Assembly (NCBI RefSeq): GCF_000607165.1
Contig: NZ_JFZG01000008.1
Span: 434,001-498,000 of the forward strand
DNA length: 64,000 nt
DNA from: Ralstonia pickettii
GTDB lineage: Bacteria; Pseudomonadota; Gammaproteobacteria; Burkholderiales; Burkholderiaceae
Reading direction: 5' to 3'
The notes below the pieces were generated by a model, which was not told where the DNA came from, made no database searches, and worked only from the letters and a program-made list of their open reading frames with translations. A program made the translations under genes and the position numbers. Below, piece after piece: positions 27,323 to 38,377 of the stretch. The first letter of the stretch is position 1. The number at the start of each line of letters is the position of its first letter.

Positions 27323-30300
27323 ATGGCTACAACCACCCTCGGGGTCAAGCTGGACGATGCTTCGCGTGAACGCCTCAAGCGCGTTGCGCAGTCCATTGAC
27401 CGCACGCCGCACTGGCTGATCAAGCAGGCGATCTTCACGTATCTGGACCAAGTGGAGCGGGGGCAGCTGCCAACTGATGCAAACGGCCCGGCGGCGGATG
27501 GCCTCCCGTCCGCCGCCGCAGCCGTCTCCGACGTGCACGAGGGTGATGAGCCCGCGGTGCAACCGTTCCTCGAATTCGCGCAGAGCGTGCAACCGCAGTC
27601 GGTGCTGCGCGCTGCCATCACGGCCGCCTACCGCCGACCGGAAACCGAAGCGATTCCGATGTTGCTGGAGCAGGCCCGTCTGCCGGGCGCGCTCGCCTCG
27701 GAAGCCAAGCAGCTGGCCCGCGATCTGGCCGGCAAGCTGCGCACGCAAAAGGTCGGCACTGGCCGCGAAGGGTTGGTGCAGGGCCTGATCCAGGAATTCT
27801 CCTTGTCGAGCCAGGAAGGCGTGGCGCTGATGTGCCTGGCCGAGGCGCTGCTGCGCATTCCCGACAAGGCCACGCGCGACGCATTGATCCGCGACAAGAT
27901 CAGCAACGGCAACTGGTATTCGCATGTCGGCCAGAGCCCGTCGCTGTTTGTGAATGCCGCCACCTGGGGCCTGCTGCTCACGGGCAAGCTGGTCGCCACG
28001 CATAACGAAGCGGGGCTGTCGAAGGCGCTCACGCGCATCATCGGCAAGAGCGGCGAGCCGCTGATCCGCAAGGGCGTGGACATGGCGATGCGCCTGATGG
28101 GCGAGCAGTTCGTCACCGGCGAAACCATTTCCGAAGCGCTGGCCAACGCGCGCAAGTTCGAGGCCGAAGGCTTCCGCTACTCCTACGACATGCTCGGCGA
28201 GGCCGCGATGACGGAGGAAGACGCGCAGCGCTACCTCGCGTCGTACGAGCAGGCCATCCGCGCGATCGGCCAGGCGTCGGGCGGGCGCGGCATCTACGAA
28301 GGGCCGGGCATTTCGATCAAGCTGTCGGCGCTGCATCCGCGCTACTCGCGCGCGCAGTACGACCGCACGATCAACGAGCTGTATCCGCGTGTGAAGGCGC
28401 TGGCGATGCTGGCGCGTGAATACGACATCGGCATCAACATCGATGCCGAAGAGGCCGACCGCCTGGAACTGTCGCTCGATCTGCTGGAGCGCCTGTGCTT
28501 TGCGCCCGAGCTGGCTGGCTGGAACGGCATCGGCTTTGTGGTGCAGGGCTATCAGAAGCGCTGCCCGTTCGTGCTGGACTACATCATCGACCTGGCCCGC
28601 CGCAGCAAGCACCGCCTGATGATCCGCCTGGTGAAGGGCGCGTACTGGGACAGCGAGGTCAAGCGCGCGCAGGTCGACGGCCTGGAGGGCTACCCGGTCT
28701 ACACGCGCAAGGTCTACACCGACGTGTCGTACCTGGCCTGCGCCCGCAAGCTGCTGGCCGCGCCGGAAGCGATCTTCCCGCAGTTCGCCACGCACAACGC
28801 GCACACACTGGCGGCCATCTATCACATGGCCGGCCAAAACTATTACCCCGGTCAGTACGAGTTCCAGTGCCTGCACGGCATGGGTGAGCCGCTGTACGAG
28901 CAGGTGGTCGGCAACAAGCCAGGCAAGCTGAACCGCCCGTGCCGCATCTACGCGCCGGTCGGCACGCATGAAACGCTGCTGGCCTATCTGGTGCGCCGCC
29001 TGCTGGAAAACGGCGCCAACACCTCGTTCGTGAACCGCATTGCGGATGAGTCGATTCCGCTGGACGACCTCGTCGCCGATCCGGTGGCAGTGGTGGAAAA
29101 GATGCACGCCGATGAAGGGACGCTCGGCCTGCCGCATCCGAAGATTCCGCTGCCGCGCCACCTCTACGGCGATGTGCGTGCCAACTCGTCAGGCATTGAT
29201 CTGGCGAACGAGCAGCGCCTGGCGTCGTTGTCGTCCGCCCTTCTTGCGGGCACGAGCACGGTCTGGAATGCCGAGCCGACCATCGGCGATGCGCCTTACA
29301 CGGGACGCATTTCGGAAACCCGGCCGCAACCGGTGCGCAATCCGTCGGACCTGCGCGACGTGGTCGGCCACGTGACCGAGGCCACCGAAGCCGACGTCGA
29401 TGCAGCGTTGTCGGCCGCCGCCGCTGCTGCCCCGATCTGGCAAGCCACGCCGCCCGAGGCGCGCGCCGCGTTGCTCGATCGCGCAGCAGACCTCATGGAA
29501 GGCGAGATGCAGCACCTGATGGGGCTGATCATCCGCGAGGCGGGCAAGACGCTGTCCAACGCCATTGCGGAAGTGCGTGAAGCGGTCGATTTCCTGCGCT
29601 ATTACGCGGCGCAGGTGCGCGGCGGGTTCTCCAACGACACGCATCGCCCGCTGGGCCCCGTGGTCTGTATCAGCCCGTGGAACTTCCCGCTGGCGATCTT
29701 CACGGGCCAGGTGAGCGCGGCACTAGCTGCCGGCAACCCGGTCCTGGCCAAGCCCGCTGAGCAGACCCCGCTGATCGCCGCTCAGGCCGTGCGCATCCTG
29801 CGTGAAGCCGGCGTGCCGGCCGGCGCCGTGCAACTGCTGCCGGGCCGTGGCGAGACCGTCGGCGCGGCGCTTGTGAAGGACATGCGCACCAAGGGCGTGA
29901 TGTTTACCGGCTCGACCGAAGTCGCGCGCATTCTGCAGCGCACGCTGGCTGGCCGCCTGGATGCCAACGGCGCGCCGATCCCCCTGATTGCCGAAACCGG
30001 CGGTCAGAACGCGATGATCGTGGATTCTTCCGCGCTGGCAGAACAGGTGGTGGCGGATGTGCTGTCGTCTGCGTTTGATTCGGCAGGCCAGCGGTGCTCG
30101 GCGCTGCGCGTGCTGTGCCTGCAGGATGATGTCGCCGATCGCGTGCTCGCGATGCTCAAGGGCGGCATGGCTGAATTGGCGATGGGCAATCCGGATCGCC
30201 TCGCCACGGATGTGGGCCCGGTGATCGACGCCGAAGCGCGCGACAACATCGTCGGCCATATCGAAGCGATGCGGGCCAAGGGCCGCCGCGTGCATCAGGC

Positions 30301-31315
30301 GCCGGTGCCGGCCGCGTGCGCGCACGGTACGTTCGTGCCCCCGACCATCATCGAACTCGACAGCCTGTCGGACCTGACGCGCGAGATCTTCGGTCCCGTG
30401 CTGCACGTGGTGCGCTGGAAGCGCACGGCCAAGGATACGGATAGCGCCGGCCTGACCAAGCTGATCGAGCAGATCAATGGCACGGGCTACGGCCTGACGC
30501 TGGGCATCCATACGCGTATCGACGAGACCATCGCGCACGTGGTGGACCGGGCGCATGTCGGCAACCTGTATGTGAACCGCAATATCGTCGGTGCCGTGGT
30601 GGGCGTGCAGCCGTTCGGCGGCGAAGGCCTGTCGGGCACGGGCCCGAAGGCCGGCGGGCCGCTGTATCTGCTGCGCTTGCTGTCGACGTGCCCGCAGGAC
30701 GGCATGCGCACCGCGCTGCAACTGACCGCGGGTGCCGGCACGGAAATCGACACCGATGCGCGCCGCGCGCTGCTGGCGCCGTTCGATGCGCTGGCGGACT
30801 GGGCACGCAAGCAGGCGCCTGAGCTGGCTTCGCTGTGCGAACGCCTAGCTGCGGCGTCAGCCACGGGCGCCACGGCTACGTTGCCGGGCCCGACGGGCGA
30901 GCGCAACACCTACACGCTGCTGCCGCGCGAAGCGGTGCTGTGCGTGGCGGCAGATCCGGCCGATTGGCTGCGCCAACTGGCGGCTGTGCTGGCCGTGGGC
31001 AGCGTGGCGGTTGTGCAGGAAAACCCTGCCATCGAAGCGGTACTTCGGGGCTTGCCGGCGGCAGTACAATCGCGCGTCCGCGTGGTCGGGTCGACCGACG
31101 AAGCGGCTTTTGATGCGGTGCTGCACCACGGCGATTCGGACCATCTGCGCGCCATTTGCGAAGGACTGGCACGACGTGCCGGCCCCATCGTGGGCGTGCA
31201 AGGCCTGCCGCATGGCGGGGAAGGGCTGGCGCTGGAGCGCCTGCTGATCGAGCGTTCGCTGTCGGTCAATACGGCCGCAGCGGGTGGCAACGCCAGCCTG
31301 ATGACCATCGGCTGA
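27323..31315 (+). CDS. putA: Trifunctional proline dehydrogenase / P5C dehydrogenase / repressor
   Basis: This 1330-residue membrane-associated flavoenzyme oxidises proline to glutamate in two steps and can repress its own gene. The N-terminal ribbon-helix-helix domain is [20 protein letters not shown] with the following helix. The FAD-dependent PRODH barrel spans about residues 200-540 ([16 protein letters not shown] near 440). The aldehyde dehydrogenase domain (about 600-1060) has E891 in [10 protein letters not shown] and nucleophile C925 in [10 protein letters not shown]. The C-terminal extension is typical of long PutA proteins. The ATG at 27323 opens exactly with the DNA-binding domain; the frame runs 45 codons further upstream, through the operator sites. 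Confidence 0.97.
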   Translation: MATTTLGVKLDDASRERLKRVAQSIDRTPHWLIKQAIFTYLDQVERGQLPTDANGPAADGLPSAAAAVSDVHEGDEPAVQPFLEFAQSVQPQSVLRAAITAAYRRPETEAIPMLLEQARLPGALASEAKQLARDLAGKLRTQKVGTGREGLVQGLIQEFSLSSQEGVALMCLAEALLRIPDKATRDALIRDKISNGNWYSHVGQSPSLFVNAATWGLLLTGKLVATHNEAGLSKALTRIIGKSGEPLIRKGVDMAMRLMGEQFVTGETISEALANARKFEAEGFRYSYDMLGEAAMTEEDAQRYLASYEQAIRAIGQASGGRGIYEGPGISIKLSALHPRYSRAQYDRTINELYPRVKALAMLAREYDIGINIDAEEADRLELSLDLLERLCFAPELAGWNGIGFVVQGYQKRCPFVLDYIIDLARRSKHRLMIRLVKGAYWDSEVKRAQVDGLEGYPVYTRKVYTDVSYLACARKLLAAPEAIFPQFATHNAHTLAAIYHMAGQNYYPGQYEFQCLHGMGEPLYEQVVGNKPGKLNRPCRIYAPVGTHETLLAYLVRRLLENGANTSFVNRIADESIPLDDLVADPVAVVEKMHADEGTLGLPHPKIPLPRHLYGDVRANSSGIDLANEQRLASLSSALLAGTSTVWNAEPTIGDAPYTGRISETRPQPVRNPSDLRDVVGHVTEATEADVDAALSAAAAAAPIWQATPPEARAALLDRAADLMEGEMQHLMGLIIREAGKTLSNAIAEVREAVDFLRYYAAQVRGGFSNDTHRPLGPVVCISPWNFPLAIFTGQVSAALAAGNPVLAKPAEQTPLIAAQAVRILREAGVPAGAVQLLPGRGETVGAALVKDMRTKGVMFTGSTEVARILQRTLAGRLDANGAPIPLIAETGGQNAMIVDSSALAEQVVADVLSSAFDSAGQRCSALRVLCLQDDVADRVLAMLKGGMAELAMGNPDRLATDVGPVIDAEARDNIVGHIEAMRAKGRRVHQAPVPAACAHGTFVPPTIIELDSLSDLTREIFGPVLHVVRWKRTAKDTDSAGLTKLIEQINGTGYGLTLGIHTRIDETIAHVVDRAHVGNLYVNRNIVGAVVGVQPFGGEGLSGTGPKAGGPLYLLRLLSTCPQDGMRTALQLTAGAGTEIDTDARRALLAPFDALADWARKQAPELASLCERLAAASATGATATLPGPTGERNTYTLLPREAVLCVAADPADWLRQLAAVLAVGSVAVVQENPAIEAVLRGLPAAVQSRVRVVGSTDEAAFDAVLHHGDSDHLRAICEGLARRAGPIVGVQGLPHGGEGLALERLLIERSLSVNTAAAGGNASLMTIG

Positions 31316-31445
31316 CGGGGAGCACGAGCAGGATTCGCAGCGCCATCCGCACGACGGGTGTGGGTGGAGCGCGAAGCGGGAGGAGGGCGACGGTGATCCC
31401 GTCGCGCTATTGATCCAAATTGCGTTTGAACTAGGAGACGCACAA

Positions 31446-32579
31446 ATGAAATTGAAGCAACTGTGTCTGGCGGCAGCACTGTGCGCGCTTGGCAGCGCGG
31501 CATCGGCCCAGGAAGTCATCAAGCTGGGCTACGCCGGCCCGATGACCGGTCCTCAAGCCCAGTACGGCAAGGACATGCAGAACGGCCTGACGCTGGCGGT
31601 CGAGGAATTCAACGCCACGCATCCGAAGATTGCAGGCAAGGAAGTCAAGTTCCAGCTGATCTCGGAAGACGACCAGGCTGACCCGAAGACCGGCACCACC
31701 GTCGCACAGAAGCTGGTGGACAACGGCATCAAGGGCATGCTGGGCCACTTCAACTCGGGTACGACCATCCCGGCCTCGCGCATCTACAACAACGCCGGCA
31801 TCGCAGAAATCGCGATGGCAACGGCACCGGAATACACGAAGCAAGGCTACAAGACGACGTTCCGCATGATGACCTCCGACACCCAGCAGGGTTCGGTGGT
31901 TGGCACGTACGCTGTCAAGAAGCTGGGCTACAAGAACATCGCCATCGTTGATGACCGCACGGCTTACGGCCAAGGTCTGGCGGACGAGTTCGAGAAGGCA
32001 GCCAAGGCTGCCGGCGCCACCATCGTGCGTCGCGAGTTCACCAACGACAAGGCCAGCGACTTCAAGTCGATCCTCACGCAGATCAAGGCCAAGAAGCCTG
32101 ACGCCGTGTTCTACGGCGGCGCGGAAGGCCAATCGGCTCCGCTGGTCAAGCAGATGCGCGAACTGGGCATGAAGTCCACGCTGATGTCGGGCGAAATGTC
32201 CAAGACCGACGACTTCATCAAGCTGGCTGGCGCGCAATCGGCCGAAGGCGTGGTGTGCTCGCTGGCCGGTCTGCCGCTGGAACAAATGCCGGGCGGCGCT
32301 GGCTACAAGGCCCGCTACGAGAAGCGCTTCGGCACGCCGGTGCAGACGTACTCCCCGTACGCCTACGACGGCGCAATGGCCCTGATGCAAGCCATGGTGA
32401 AGGCCGGCTCGTCGGATCCGAGCAAGTACCTGCCGATCCTGGCCGCGACCAACATGCAAGGCGTGACCGCCAAGCACTACGCCTATGACGAGAAGGGCGA
32501 CCTCAAGGATGGCGGTATCACCGTCTACAAGGTCACCGGCGGCAAGTGGACGCCGCTGGAGAGCGTCGGCGGCAAGTAA
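31446..32579 (+). CDS. Branched-chain amino-acid-type ABC binding protein (LivK-like)
   Basis: This 377-residue periplasmic substrate-binding protein has a signal peptide (MKLKQLCLAAALCALGSAASA|Q) and the family opening VIKLGYAGPMTGPQAQYGKD. It continues GHFNSGTTIPASRIYNNAGI and IVDDRTAYGQGLADEFE, as in Leu/Ile/Val-binding proteins. AGGAGA precedes the ATG. No permease or ATPase genes are adjacent, so it must serve a transporter encoded elsewhere. An intrinsic terminator follows at 32611. Confidence 0.92.
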   Translation: MKLKQLCLAAALCALGSAASAQEVIKLGYAGPMTGPQAQYGKDMQNGLTLAVEEFNATHPKIAGKEVKFQLISEDDQADPKTGTTVAQKLVDNGIKGMLGHFNSGTTIPASRIYNNAGIAEIAMATAPEYTKQGYKTTFRMMTSDTQQGSVVGTYAVKKLGYKNIAIVDDRTAYGQGLADEFEKAAKAAGATIVRREFTNDKASDFKSILTQIKAKKPDAVFYGGAEGQSAPLVKQMRELGMKSTLMSGEMSKTDDFIKLAGAQSAEGVVCSLAGLPLEQMPGGAGYKARYEKRFGTPVQTYSPYAYDGAMALMQAMVKAGSSDPSKYLPILAATNMQGVTAKHYAYDEKGDLKDGGITVYKVTGGKWTPLESVGGK

Positions 32580-32610
32580 TCCGACCGGCTCTCAGCCATT
32601 CGCAGTATGG

Positions 32611-32637
32611 AAACCGCCCTCCGGGGCGGTTTTTCTT
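32611..32637 (+). terminator. Intrinsic terminator after LivK-like gene
   Basis: A perfect stem AAACCGCCC / GGGCGGTTT (32611-32619 and 32624-32632) with a TCCG loop is followed by a T-rich tract TTTTTCTTT. Confidence 0.92.
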
Positions 32638-32777
32638 TGCCGGCGGCTCAAGGCTCCAAATGCAGAGTTGTCGCTTTCTGCGTCGAACGTCATCGATCTA
32701 TTATTAAATATCGTGTAACGAGGGTCTAACGCGTGTCAGTGCTTGGCTGACTTTCCCAAGCGGGTGCTTCGGGTACC

Positions 32778-34001
32778 ATGTCGCCCATGACAGGACTTCA
32801 CGATCTCTTCCCTTCGTGGCCGCCCGCACCTGGCGGTCTCTTCTGGATCGGGCTGGCGCTGGTCGGCGCGGCACTGTGCGGCGAGTTTGCGCGTGCGGCG
32901 CTGAAGCTGCCCCGCATCGTCGGCTATGCGGCGGCGGGGCTGGTGGCGGGTGTGCTTGGCCGCCCGCTCATCGACGCCGACATGCTCGACCAGACCCACA
33001 TCCTGATCGAGATGGCGCTGGCGTTGGCGCTGTTCGAACTAGGGCACCGGCTGTCGTTCGAGTGGCTGCGAGCCAATCGTTGGCTCTTGCTCACCAGTGG
33101 CTTCGAGAGCCTGCTGACCTGGGGCCTGGTCACCTGGGTGCTGCAGCTGTTTGGCGTGGCGACGCCGGTGGCGGTGGCCGCAGGCGCCATCGCGGTGGCC
33201 ACGTCCCCCACGGTACTGCTGCAACTGAAGAACGAACTACGCGCCGAAGGCCAGGTGACGGAGCGGTTGCTCTCGCTGGGCGCACTCAACAGCATCTACG
33301 CAAGCGTGCTGGTGCCGCTTACCGCCGGCTGGCTGCACAGCGAATACGGCCACTGGGCGGCAGCGCTGCTCCATCCGCTGTACCTGCTGGCAGGCTCCGT
33401 GCTTCTTGCCTGGGTGGTCGGCAAAGTGGGCCATGCGCTGTATCACCGCATGGCGGGTGACGATCATTACGCATTCCTGGTGCTGGTCGGCCTGGTGCTG
33501 TTTGCGCTGGCGATGGCCAAGCTGCTCAAGCTGTCGGTGCCGCTCACATTGCTGCTGGCAGGCGTGGTGTTCAAGCACCAGGACGATCACCCCCGCGTGT
33601 GGCCATCGCATTTCGGCAGCGCGGGCAGCATCTTGATTGTGGTGATGATCGTGTCGCTCGGCTTGCCGCTCAAGGCGTCGGACTGGGTGATTGGTGGTGT
33701 GGCGGCGGTGGCGCTGGTGCTGTCGCGCTTCATCGCCAAACTGGCAGCCACGACGGCGCTGGGCTCGTTCTCGGGCCTGTCGATGCGGCAGAGCATCGCC
33801 CTGGGCCTGGCGCTTGGGCCCATGTCAGGACTGTCATGGTTGCTGATGCACGATACGGCGGCACTGTATCCACAAACCGGCGGGCCGCTTGCGGCCATCA
33901 TCCTGTGCACGCTGGCGATCCAACAGATTGCCGCACCAATCCTGACCGCGCGTTCGCTGCGCTGGGCAGGTGAGGTGCGACAAGACGAAGGGAGGCACTG
34001 A
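32778..34001 (+). CDS. Monovalent cation:proton antiporter (CPA2/KefB-like)
   Basis: This 407-residue polytopic membrane protein has about 11-12 hydrophobic segments. The Na+/H+ exchanger fold is seen in [20 protein letters not shown], the helix [12 protein letters not shown] and [20 protein letters not shown]. It lacks the C-terminal TrkA-N regulatory domain of full KefB/KefC proteins, so it is the short form. The Met at 32787 (MTGLHDL) is an alternative start. The ybdK start lies 5 bp downstream with its ribosome-binding site inside this gene's end, so the two are probably cotranscribed. Confidence 0.88.
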   Translation: MSPMTGLHDLFPSWPPAPGGLFWIGLALVGAALCGEFARAALKLPRIVGYAAAGLVAGVLGRPLIDADMLDQTHILIEMALALALFELGHRLSFEWLRANRWLLLTSGFESLLTWGLVTWVLQLFGVATPVAVAAGAIAVATSPTVLLQLKNELRAEGQVTERLLSLGALNSIYASVLVPLTAGWLHSEYGHWAAALLHPLYLLAGSVLLAWVVGKVGHALYHRMAGDDHYAFLVLVGLVLFALAMAKLLKLSVPLTLLLAGVVFKHQDDHPRVWPSHFGSAGSILIVVMIVSLGLPLKASDWVIGGVAAVALVLSRFIAKLAATTALGSFSGLSMRQSIALGLALGPMSGLSWLLMHDTAALYPQTGGPLAAIILCTLAIQQIAAPILTARSLRWAGEVRQDEGRH

Positions 34002-34006
34002 GCCCC

Positions 34007-35143
34007 ATGTCCCTCGAACCGTTCTCGAAATCCGAAGCCCTCACGTTTGGCGTCGAGCTGGAACTGCAGCTCGTCAATCGCCATGACTACGACCTCGCTT
34101 CGGCGTCGCCCGACCTGCTGCGCATGCTCAAGGGCAAGGAATACCCCGGCGACATCAAACCGGAGATCACCGATTCGATGATCGAGATCTCCACCGGCAT
34201 CTGCCACAGCCACGATGAAGCACTCTGGCAATTGCGCGAGATGCGCGACCGCATGGCCGACGCCGCCACGGCGCTGAACATCGGCATCTGCGGCGGCGGC
34301 ACGCACCCGTTCCAGCAGTGGAGCCAGCGCCAGATTTCGCAATCGCCGCGCTATCAGTACATCTCGGATCTGTACGGTTACCTCGCCAAGCAGTTCACCG
34401 TGTTCGGGCAGCACGTGCACATTGGCTGCCCGAATCCGGACGATGCGCTGTATCTGCTGCACGCCATGTCGCGCTACGTGCCGCACTTCATTGCGCTGGC
34501 CGCGTCGTCGCCGTTCGTGCAGGGCGTGGATACGGGGTTTGCTTCCGCGCGCATGAACTCCGTCAGCGCCTTCCCGATGTCGGGCCGCGCGCCGTTTGTG
34601 CTTACATGGGATGCCTTCATCGCGTACTTCGACAAGATGCACGCCACGGGCGTGATCGAAAGCATGAAGGACTTCTACTGGGACATCCGCCCCAAGCCCG
34701 AATTCGGCACGATCGAAGTGCGCGTGATGGACACCCCGCTGACTGTTGAACGCGCCGCCGCCATCGCTGCCTATATCCAGGCGCTTGGCCGCTGGCTGCT
34801 GCTCGATCGCCCGTTCATGCCCGTGGAAGACGATTACCTCGTCTACACCTTCAACCGCTTCCAGGCATGCCGCTTTGGGCTGGCCGGCGAATACGTCGAC
34901 CCGGCCACGGGCAACCGAGGCGCGCTGGCCGATCACATCCTGGAGACGAGCAAGGTGCTGTCGGCTCATGCCGAAGCGCTGTCGTCCGAAGGCGCGCTCG
35001 ATATGGTGCGGGAAGTGGTGGAAGCGCGCGATGCGGATGCCGAATGGATCCGCGCGGCGCAACGTGAAACCCGCAACCTGCACGAGACCGTGCGACGCGG
35101 TTGCGGGCGGTGGACGCAGCAGGCGGCAACGCAGCCCGCCTGA
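34007..35143 (+). CDS. ybdK: Carboxylate-amine ligase, YbdK / GCS2 family
   Basis: This 378-residue member of the glutamate-cysteine ligase 2 family forms gamma-glutamyl-type amide bonds. It opens [19 protein letters not shown] with the metal/ATP-binding Glu residues. It continues [19 protein letters not shown] and [20 protein letters not shown], with [14 protein letters not shown] near the end. Its start is coupled to the antiporter gene (GGAGG at 33991). The actual substrates of this subfamily are not settled. A link to glutathione-gated ion transport through its KefB-like neighbour is attractive but inferred. Confidence 0.92.
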   Translation: MSLEPFSKSEALTFGVELELQLVNRHDYDLASASPDLLRMLKGKEYPGDIKPEITDSMIEISTGICHSHDEALWQLREMRDRMADAATALNIGICGGGTHPFQQWSQRQISQSPRYQYISDLYGYLAKQFTVFGQHVHIGCPNPDDALYLLHAMSRYVPHFIALAASSPFVQGVDTGFASARMNSVSAFPMSGRAPFVLTWDAFIAYFDKMHATGVIESMKDFYWDIRPKPEFGTIEVRVMDTPLTVERAAAIAAYIQALGRWLLLDRPFMPVEDDYLVYTFNRFQACRFGLAGEYVDPATGNRGALADHILETSKVLSAHAEALSSEGALDMVREVVEARDADAEWIRAAQRETRNLHETVRRGCGRWTQQAATQPA

Positions 35144-35158
35144 CGCCTCGAAGAACGG

Positions 35159-35674
35159 TCAGTCGTTGCGGACCGTTCCCGGCGCTTCCAGCCAGCGCTG
35201 CATGAAGACGAGGTCGAGCCACTGGCCGTGCTTGATGGCAGCCTCCGGCATGCGGCCGACTTCTTTGAAGCCCAACTTTTCGTGCAGGCGGATCGACCCT
35301 GCATTGGCGCCGTCGATGGCGCCCACCATCAGGTGTTTGCCCAGGGCAGCGGCACGCTCGCACAGCGCTTCGACCAGCAGGCTGCCCAAGCCCTTGCCGC
35401 GCCAGTCGCGATGAATATGCACCGAGTGCTCGACGGTGGTGCGAAAGCCCGGGTACGGCCGGAAATCCCCAAACGATGCAACGCCCGCGACTTGCCCGCC
35501 ATCATCGGCCACCAGCACCGGATACCCCTGCGTGGCACGCAACGCCAGCCACGCGGTGCGGTCTTCCAGCGTGACCGGCGTTTCGGTGTAGATCGCGTTG
35601 GAGGTGGCGATCACGTCGTTGTAGATGGCGAGGATGGCCGGCAGATCGGCCTGCGTTGCGTCGCGGAGCAGCAT
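35159..35674 (-). CDS. GNAT acetyltransferase, phosphinothricin-acetyltransferase-like
   Basis: This 171-residue acetyltransferase has the pat/bar-type opening RDATQADLPAILAIYNDVIA and the tyrosine segment SNAIYTETPVTLEDR. The acetyl-CoA P-loop is HRDWRGKGLGSLLVEAL, and the C-terminal NAGSIRLHEKLGFKEVGRM is typical. Housekeeping relatives acetylate methionine derivatives or amino-acid analogues. The ATG at 35674 is preferred. It lies 14 bp downstream of the OPT gene on the same strand, so it probably shares its transcript. Confidence 0.9.
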   Translation of the reverse strand: MLLRDATQADLPAILAIYNDVIATSNAIYTETPVTLEDRTAWLALRATQGYPVLVADDGGQVAGVASFGDFRPYPGFRTTVEHSVHIHRDWRGKGLGSLLVEALCERAAALGKHLMVGAIDGANAGSIRLHEKLGFKEVGRMPEAAIKHGQWLDLVFMQRWLEAPGTVRND

Positions 35675-35688
35675 GATGCGTGATGGGC

Positions 35689-37743
35689 TCAATGGGTCGG
35701 ACGCACCGCCAGAACGCGGCGCGCGAAGGCCCAGCATACCAAGGCGAACACGATCAGCCCAAGCCATTGCGCTGTGCCTTCAAACGACCCGCCCACGATC
35801 GCCAGCGGCGCATCCTTGCCCGTGGCCCCGATGACGGCCGCCATCAGCACGCCCACCAGGCTTTCACCGACGATCAGGCCCGACGCCAGCAGCACGCCAT
35901 GGCGGTTCGGCACCTCGGCATAGCGCGCGTACGGCACACCGGCCGCCTGCGCACGCTTGGCAAGAATCTTCTCGATGACCCACGCCAGCACCGCACCCGT
36001 TACCAGCACCGTGCTGATCGTCGGTGGCAGGTAGATGCCGATGCCTACCGCCAGCACCGGCAGCCGGGCGACGCCGCCACGCTGCTTGAGCGCCCAGTCG
36101 ACGGCGATCAGCAGCATGCCGATGACGATGCCTGCAATCACCATGTTCCATTCCAGCTGGTGCGTGAAGATGCCGGTGGCAATGGCCGTCATGAGCGTAG
36201 CCTGCGGGGCAGAGAGCGCCTGCGCCGCGTCCATGCTGGCACGCGGCAGCGCGCCCGGAAAGCCATACGCGTTGTACAGCAGCTCCAGCACCGGCGAGAT
36301 GACCGCAGCACCCGCGACGCACCCGATCAACAGCGCCACCTGCTGGCGCCACGGCGTGGCACCCACCAGCCAGCCGGTCTTCAGATCCTGCAGGTTGTCA
36401 TTGGAGATGGTCGCCACGGCCACCACGGCCGAGGTTGTGAAGATGGCCAGCGCAATGCCCAGCTTGCTTGCTTCCGGCGAACCCACGATGCCGTTGTCCG
36501 CCCCGATGGCCAACAGCAGCAGCGACACCAAGGTGATGGCGATGATGCCAATGCCCGAAATCGGGCTCGACGACGAACCGATCAGCCCGGCCATGTAGCC
36601 GCACGCCGCCGCCACCAGAAAGCCGAACACCACCGCAAAGATCACCGCGCAGGTGATCAACGTCCAGCGCGAGCCGGCCGATAGCATGGTCGGCGCCAGG
36701 AACGCGGCAAACGTGATTACCAGCACCACGACCATGGCCAGCGTGACCAGCAGAATCCAGCGCGGCGCCATGTCCTGCTCGGTGCGCTGGGCGCCATCGG
36801 CCTTCGGGCGCAGGCTGCCGAACGAGCGCTTCACGCCGTGCACCACCGGGCCGATCAGCGTGCCCAGCGTCCACACGGCCGCCACCGCAATCACGCCTGC
36901 ACCGATAAAACGCACCTGCGTGCGCCACACATCCGTGCCAAACGCTGAGAGCGCCTTGTCCGCCGGCACTGGCGTGATGGAGGTCAGATACGGCACGGCG
37001 ATGCCCCAGGCAATCACCAGGCCCACCAGCATGGCAAGCCCTGCCACCAGCCCGATCAGATAGCCCGCGCCCAGCAGTGCCGTTGAAAAGCCCAGCGGCA
37101 AGCGCACCACTGCGGCCCCCGCAGCGAACCACCAGCTTGCCCCTTCGCCCAGCAGGCGCAGGCCGCTGGTTGCAAACGCCACGATGGCCGCGACGATGCC
37201 GCCGGCAGCCAGATCGCGCATGCCGGTGGCAGCCGGCACCGCCTTGCCTTCGGCAGTGTCTTTACCGTCCGCTGATTCGCCGCTGCCCACGCGCAGGATC
37301 TCCGCCGCCGCCACACCTTCGGGATAGGGCAGGTCGCTCTGCACCACCATCGCGTGGCGCAGCGGAATCGTGAACACCACGCCGAGCATGCCGCCCGCCA
37401 TGCAGACCCCAAACGTTTGCCAGAACGGGAAACCTTGCCAATGCCCAATCATCACCAGGCCGGGCAGAATGAAGATGATGGAAGACAGCGTCCCGGCCGC
37501 AGACGCCTGCGTCTGCACCATGTTGTTCTCAAGGATGTTCGTGCCGCCGAGCATGCGCAGCACCGCCATGGAAATCACCGCTGCGGGAATCGCCGATGAG
37601 AACGTCAGGCCGACTTTCAGGCCCAGGTACACGTTTGAAGCGGTGAAGATCACGGTGATGATCGCGCCGAGGATCATGCCGCGCAGCGTCAGCTCCGGCA
37701 GGGTCGCTGCCGAAATGTGCTTGGGAGGATGGAGGGATTGCAT
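35689..37743 (-). CDS. OPT-family oligopeptide transporter
   Basis: This 684-residue polytopic transporter belongs to the oligopeptide / yellow-stripe-like (OPT) family. It starts MQSLHPPKHISAATLPELTL and has the hallmark first helix FTASNVYLGLKVGLTFSSAI. Pore motifs QTQASAAGTLSS and AGLIGSSSSPISGIGI follow, and about 15 hydrophobic segments can be counted. ATG 37743 was chosen; a TTG five codons upstream is possible. It probably imports peptides or metal-peptide complexes. Repeat copy B lies directly upstream, so its promoter must be inside or next to the repeat. Confidence 0.92.
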   Translation of the reverse strand: MQSLHPPKHISAATLPELTLRGMILGAIITVIFTASNVYLGLKVGLTFSSAIPAAVISMAVLRMLGGTNILENNMVQTQASAAGTLSSIIFILPGLVMIGHWQGFPFWQTFGVCMAGGMLGVVFTIPLRHAMVVQSDLPYPEGVAAAEILRVGSGESADGKDTAEGKAVPAATGMRDLAAGGIVAAIVAFATSGLRLLGEGASWWFAAGAAVVRLPLGFSTALLGAGYLIGLVAGLAMLVGLVIAWGIAVPYLTSITPVPADKALSAFGTDVWRTQVRFIGAGVIAVAAVWTLGTLIGPVVHGVKRSFGSLRPKADGAQRTEQDMAPRWILLVTLAMVVVLVITFAAFLAPTMLSAGSRWTLITCAVIFAVVFGFLVAAACGYMAGLIGSSSSPISGIGIIAITLVSLLLLAIGADNGIVGSPEASKLGIALAIFTTSAVVAVATISNDNLQDLKTGWLVGATPWRQQVALLIGCVAGAAVISPVLELLYNAYGFPGALPRASMDAAQALSAPQATLMTAIATGIFTHQLEWNMVIAGIVIGMLLIAVDWALKQRGGVARLPVLAVGIGIYLPPTISTVLVTGAVLAWVIEKILAKRAQAAGVPYARYAEVPNRHGVLLASGLIVGESLVGVLMAAVIGATGKDAPLAIVGGSFEGTAQWLGLIVFALVCWAFARRVLAVRPTH

Positions 37744-37853
37744 CCTGCGGTTCTCCAAAGAGGGTTCTTGTGGCGCGGATTATAGGAGTGGATGGGGGCG
37801 GGGGCTTGTGGGTTTTTTTTGGGGGGTGCTCTAGATTTCTTGCTCTTGTGGAG

Positions 37854-38364
37854 CATCCCTTGTTTCATCCCCTGCCGGGGCTGACTCACTTTCTTTGTCT
37901 TGCCAAAGAAAGTAAGCAAAGAAAGGCGCGCCCGATGCGGCGAAAGACTCCTTGAATTTATGTCGCAAGGAGGGGAAGGGAAAAACTCGCTGCGCTCAGA
38001 CAGTTTCCCTTCCTTTTTCCTCCTTGCAACAGAAATTCAAGGCGCCGCATAGGGCAACAAAGTCAAAGGACAAAAACCAAACACTCTGGGCGCTCGCCCA
38101 AACGACAAGGCCAACCGCGCGATGGGTTGGCCTTTTTCTTTTGACGTTGAGCCCTTGATGGCGCCTTGAATTTTTGTGAGCGGGCGGATAAAGGAAGGAG
38201 GCCTGTTTGAGCGAAGCGAGTTTGCCTCCTTCCCCGCACGGTCACACAAATTCAAGGGGATGTCGCCATCTCGGGCGCGCCTTTCTTTTGCTTACTTTTC
38301 TTTGGAAGACAAAGAAAAGTGAGTCGGTCCCGGCAGGGAACGAAAGGGGTGTGGACCACCAAGG
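37854..38364. repeat. Composite palindromic repeat, copy B (full)
   Basis: Full copy between the OPT gene start and the sdaA end. The left tip is CATCCCTTGTTTCATCCCC; the right tip ends at GTGGACCACCAAGG, the inverse of the copy A start. The left arm hairpin is 37950-38042 (inner stem GGAAGGGAAA / TTTCCCTTCC) and the right arm hairpin 38164-38257 (GGAAGGAGGC / GCCTCCTTCC). The centre contains GGCCAACC / GGTTGGCC (38109-38132) followed by TTTTTCTTTT. The region 38100-38170 is the inverted equivalent of the copy A centre. Confidence 0.9.
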
Positions 38365-38377
38365 CAAAAACCAAAAA

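Noticed and set aside
27233-29161. Minus-strand open frame of 642 codons opposite putA
   Set aside because: It is the shadow of putA; no domain and no ribosome-binding site logic.
37811-37826. T8-G6 homopolymer pair upstream of the OPT gene as a phase-variable switch
   Set aside because: It lies next to repeat copy B about 70 bp from the start with no promoter context; a poorly constrained intergenic tract is the simpler reading.
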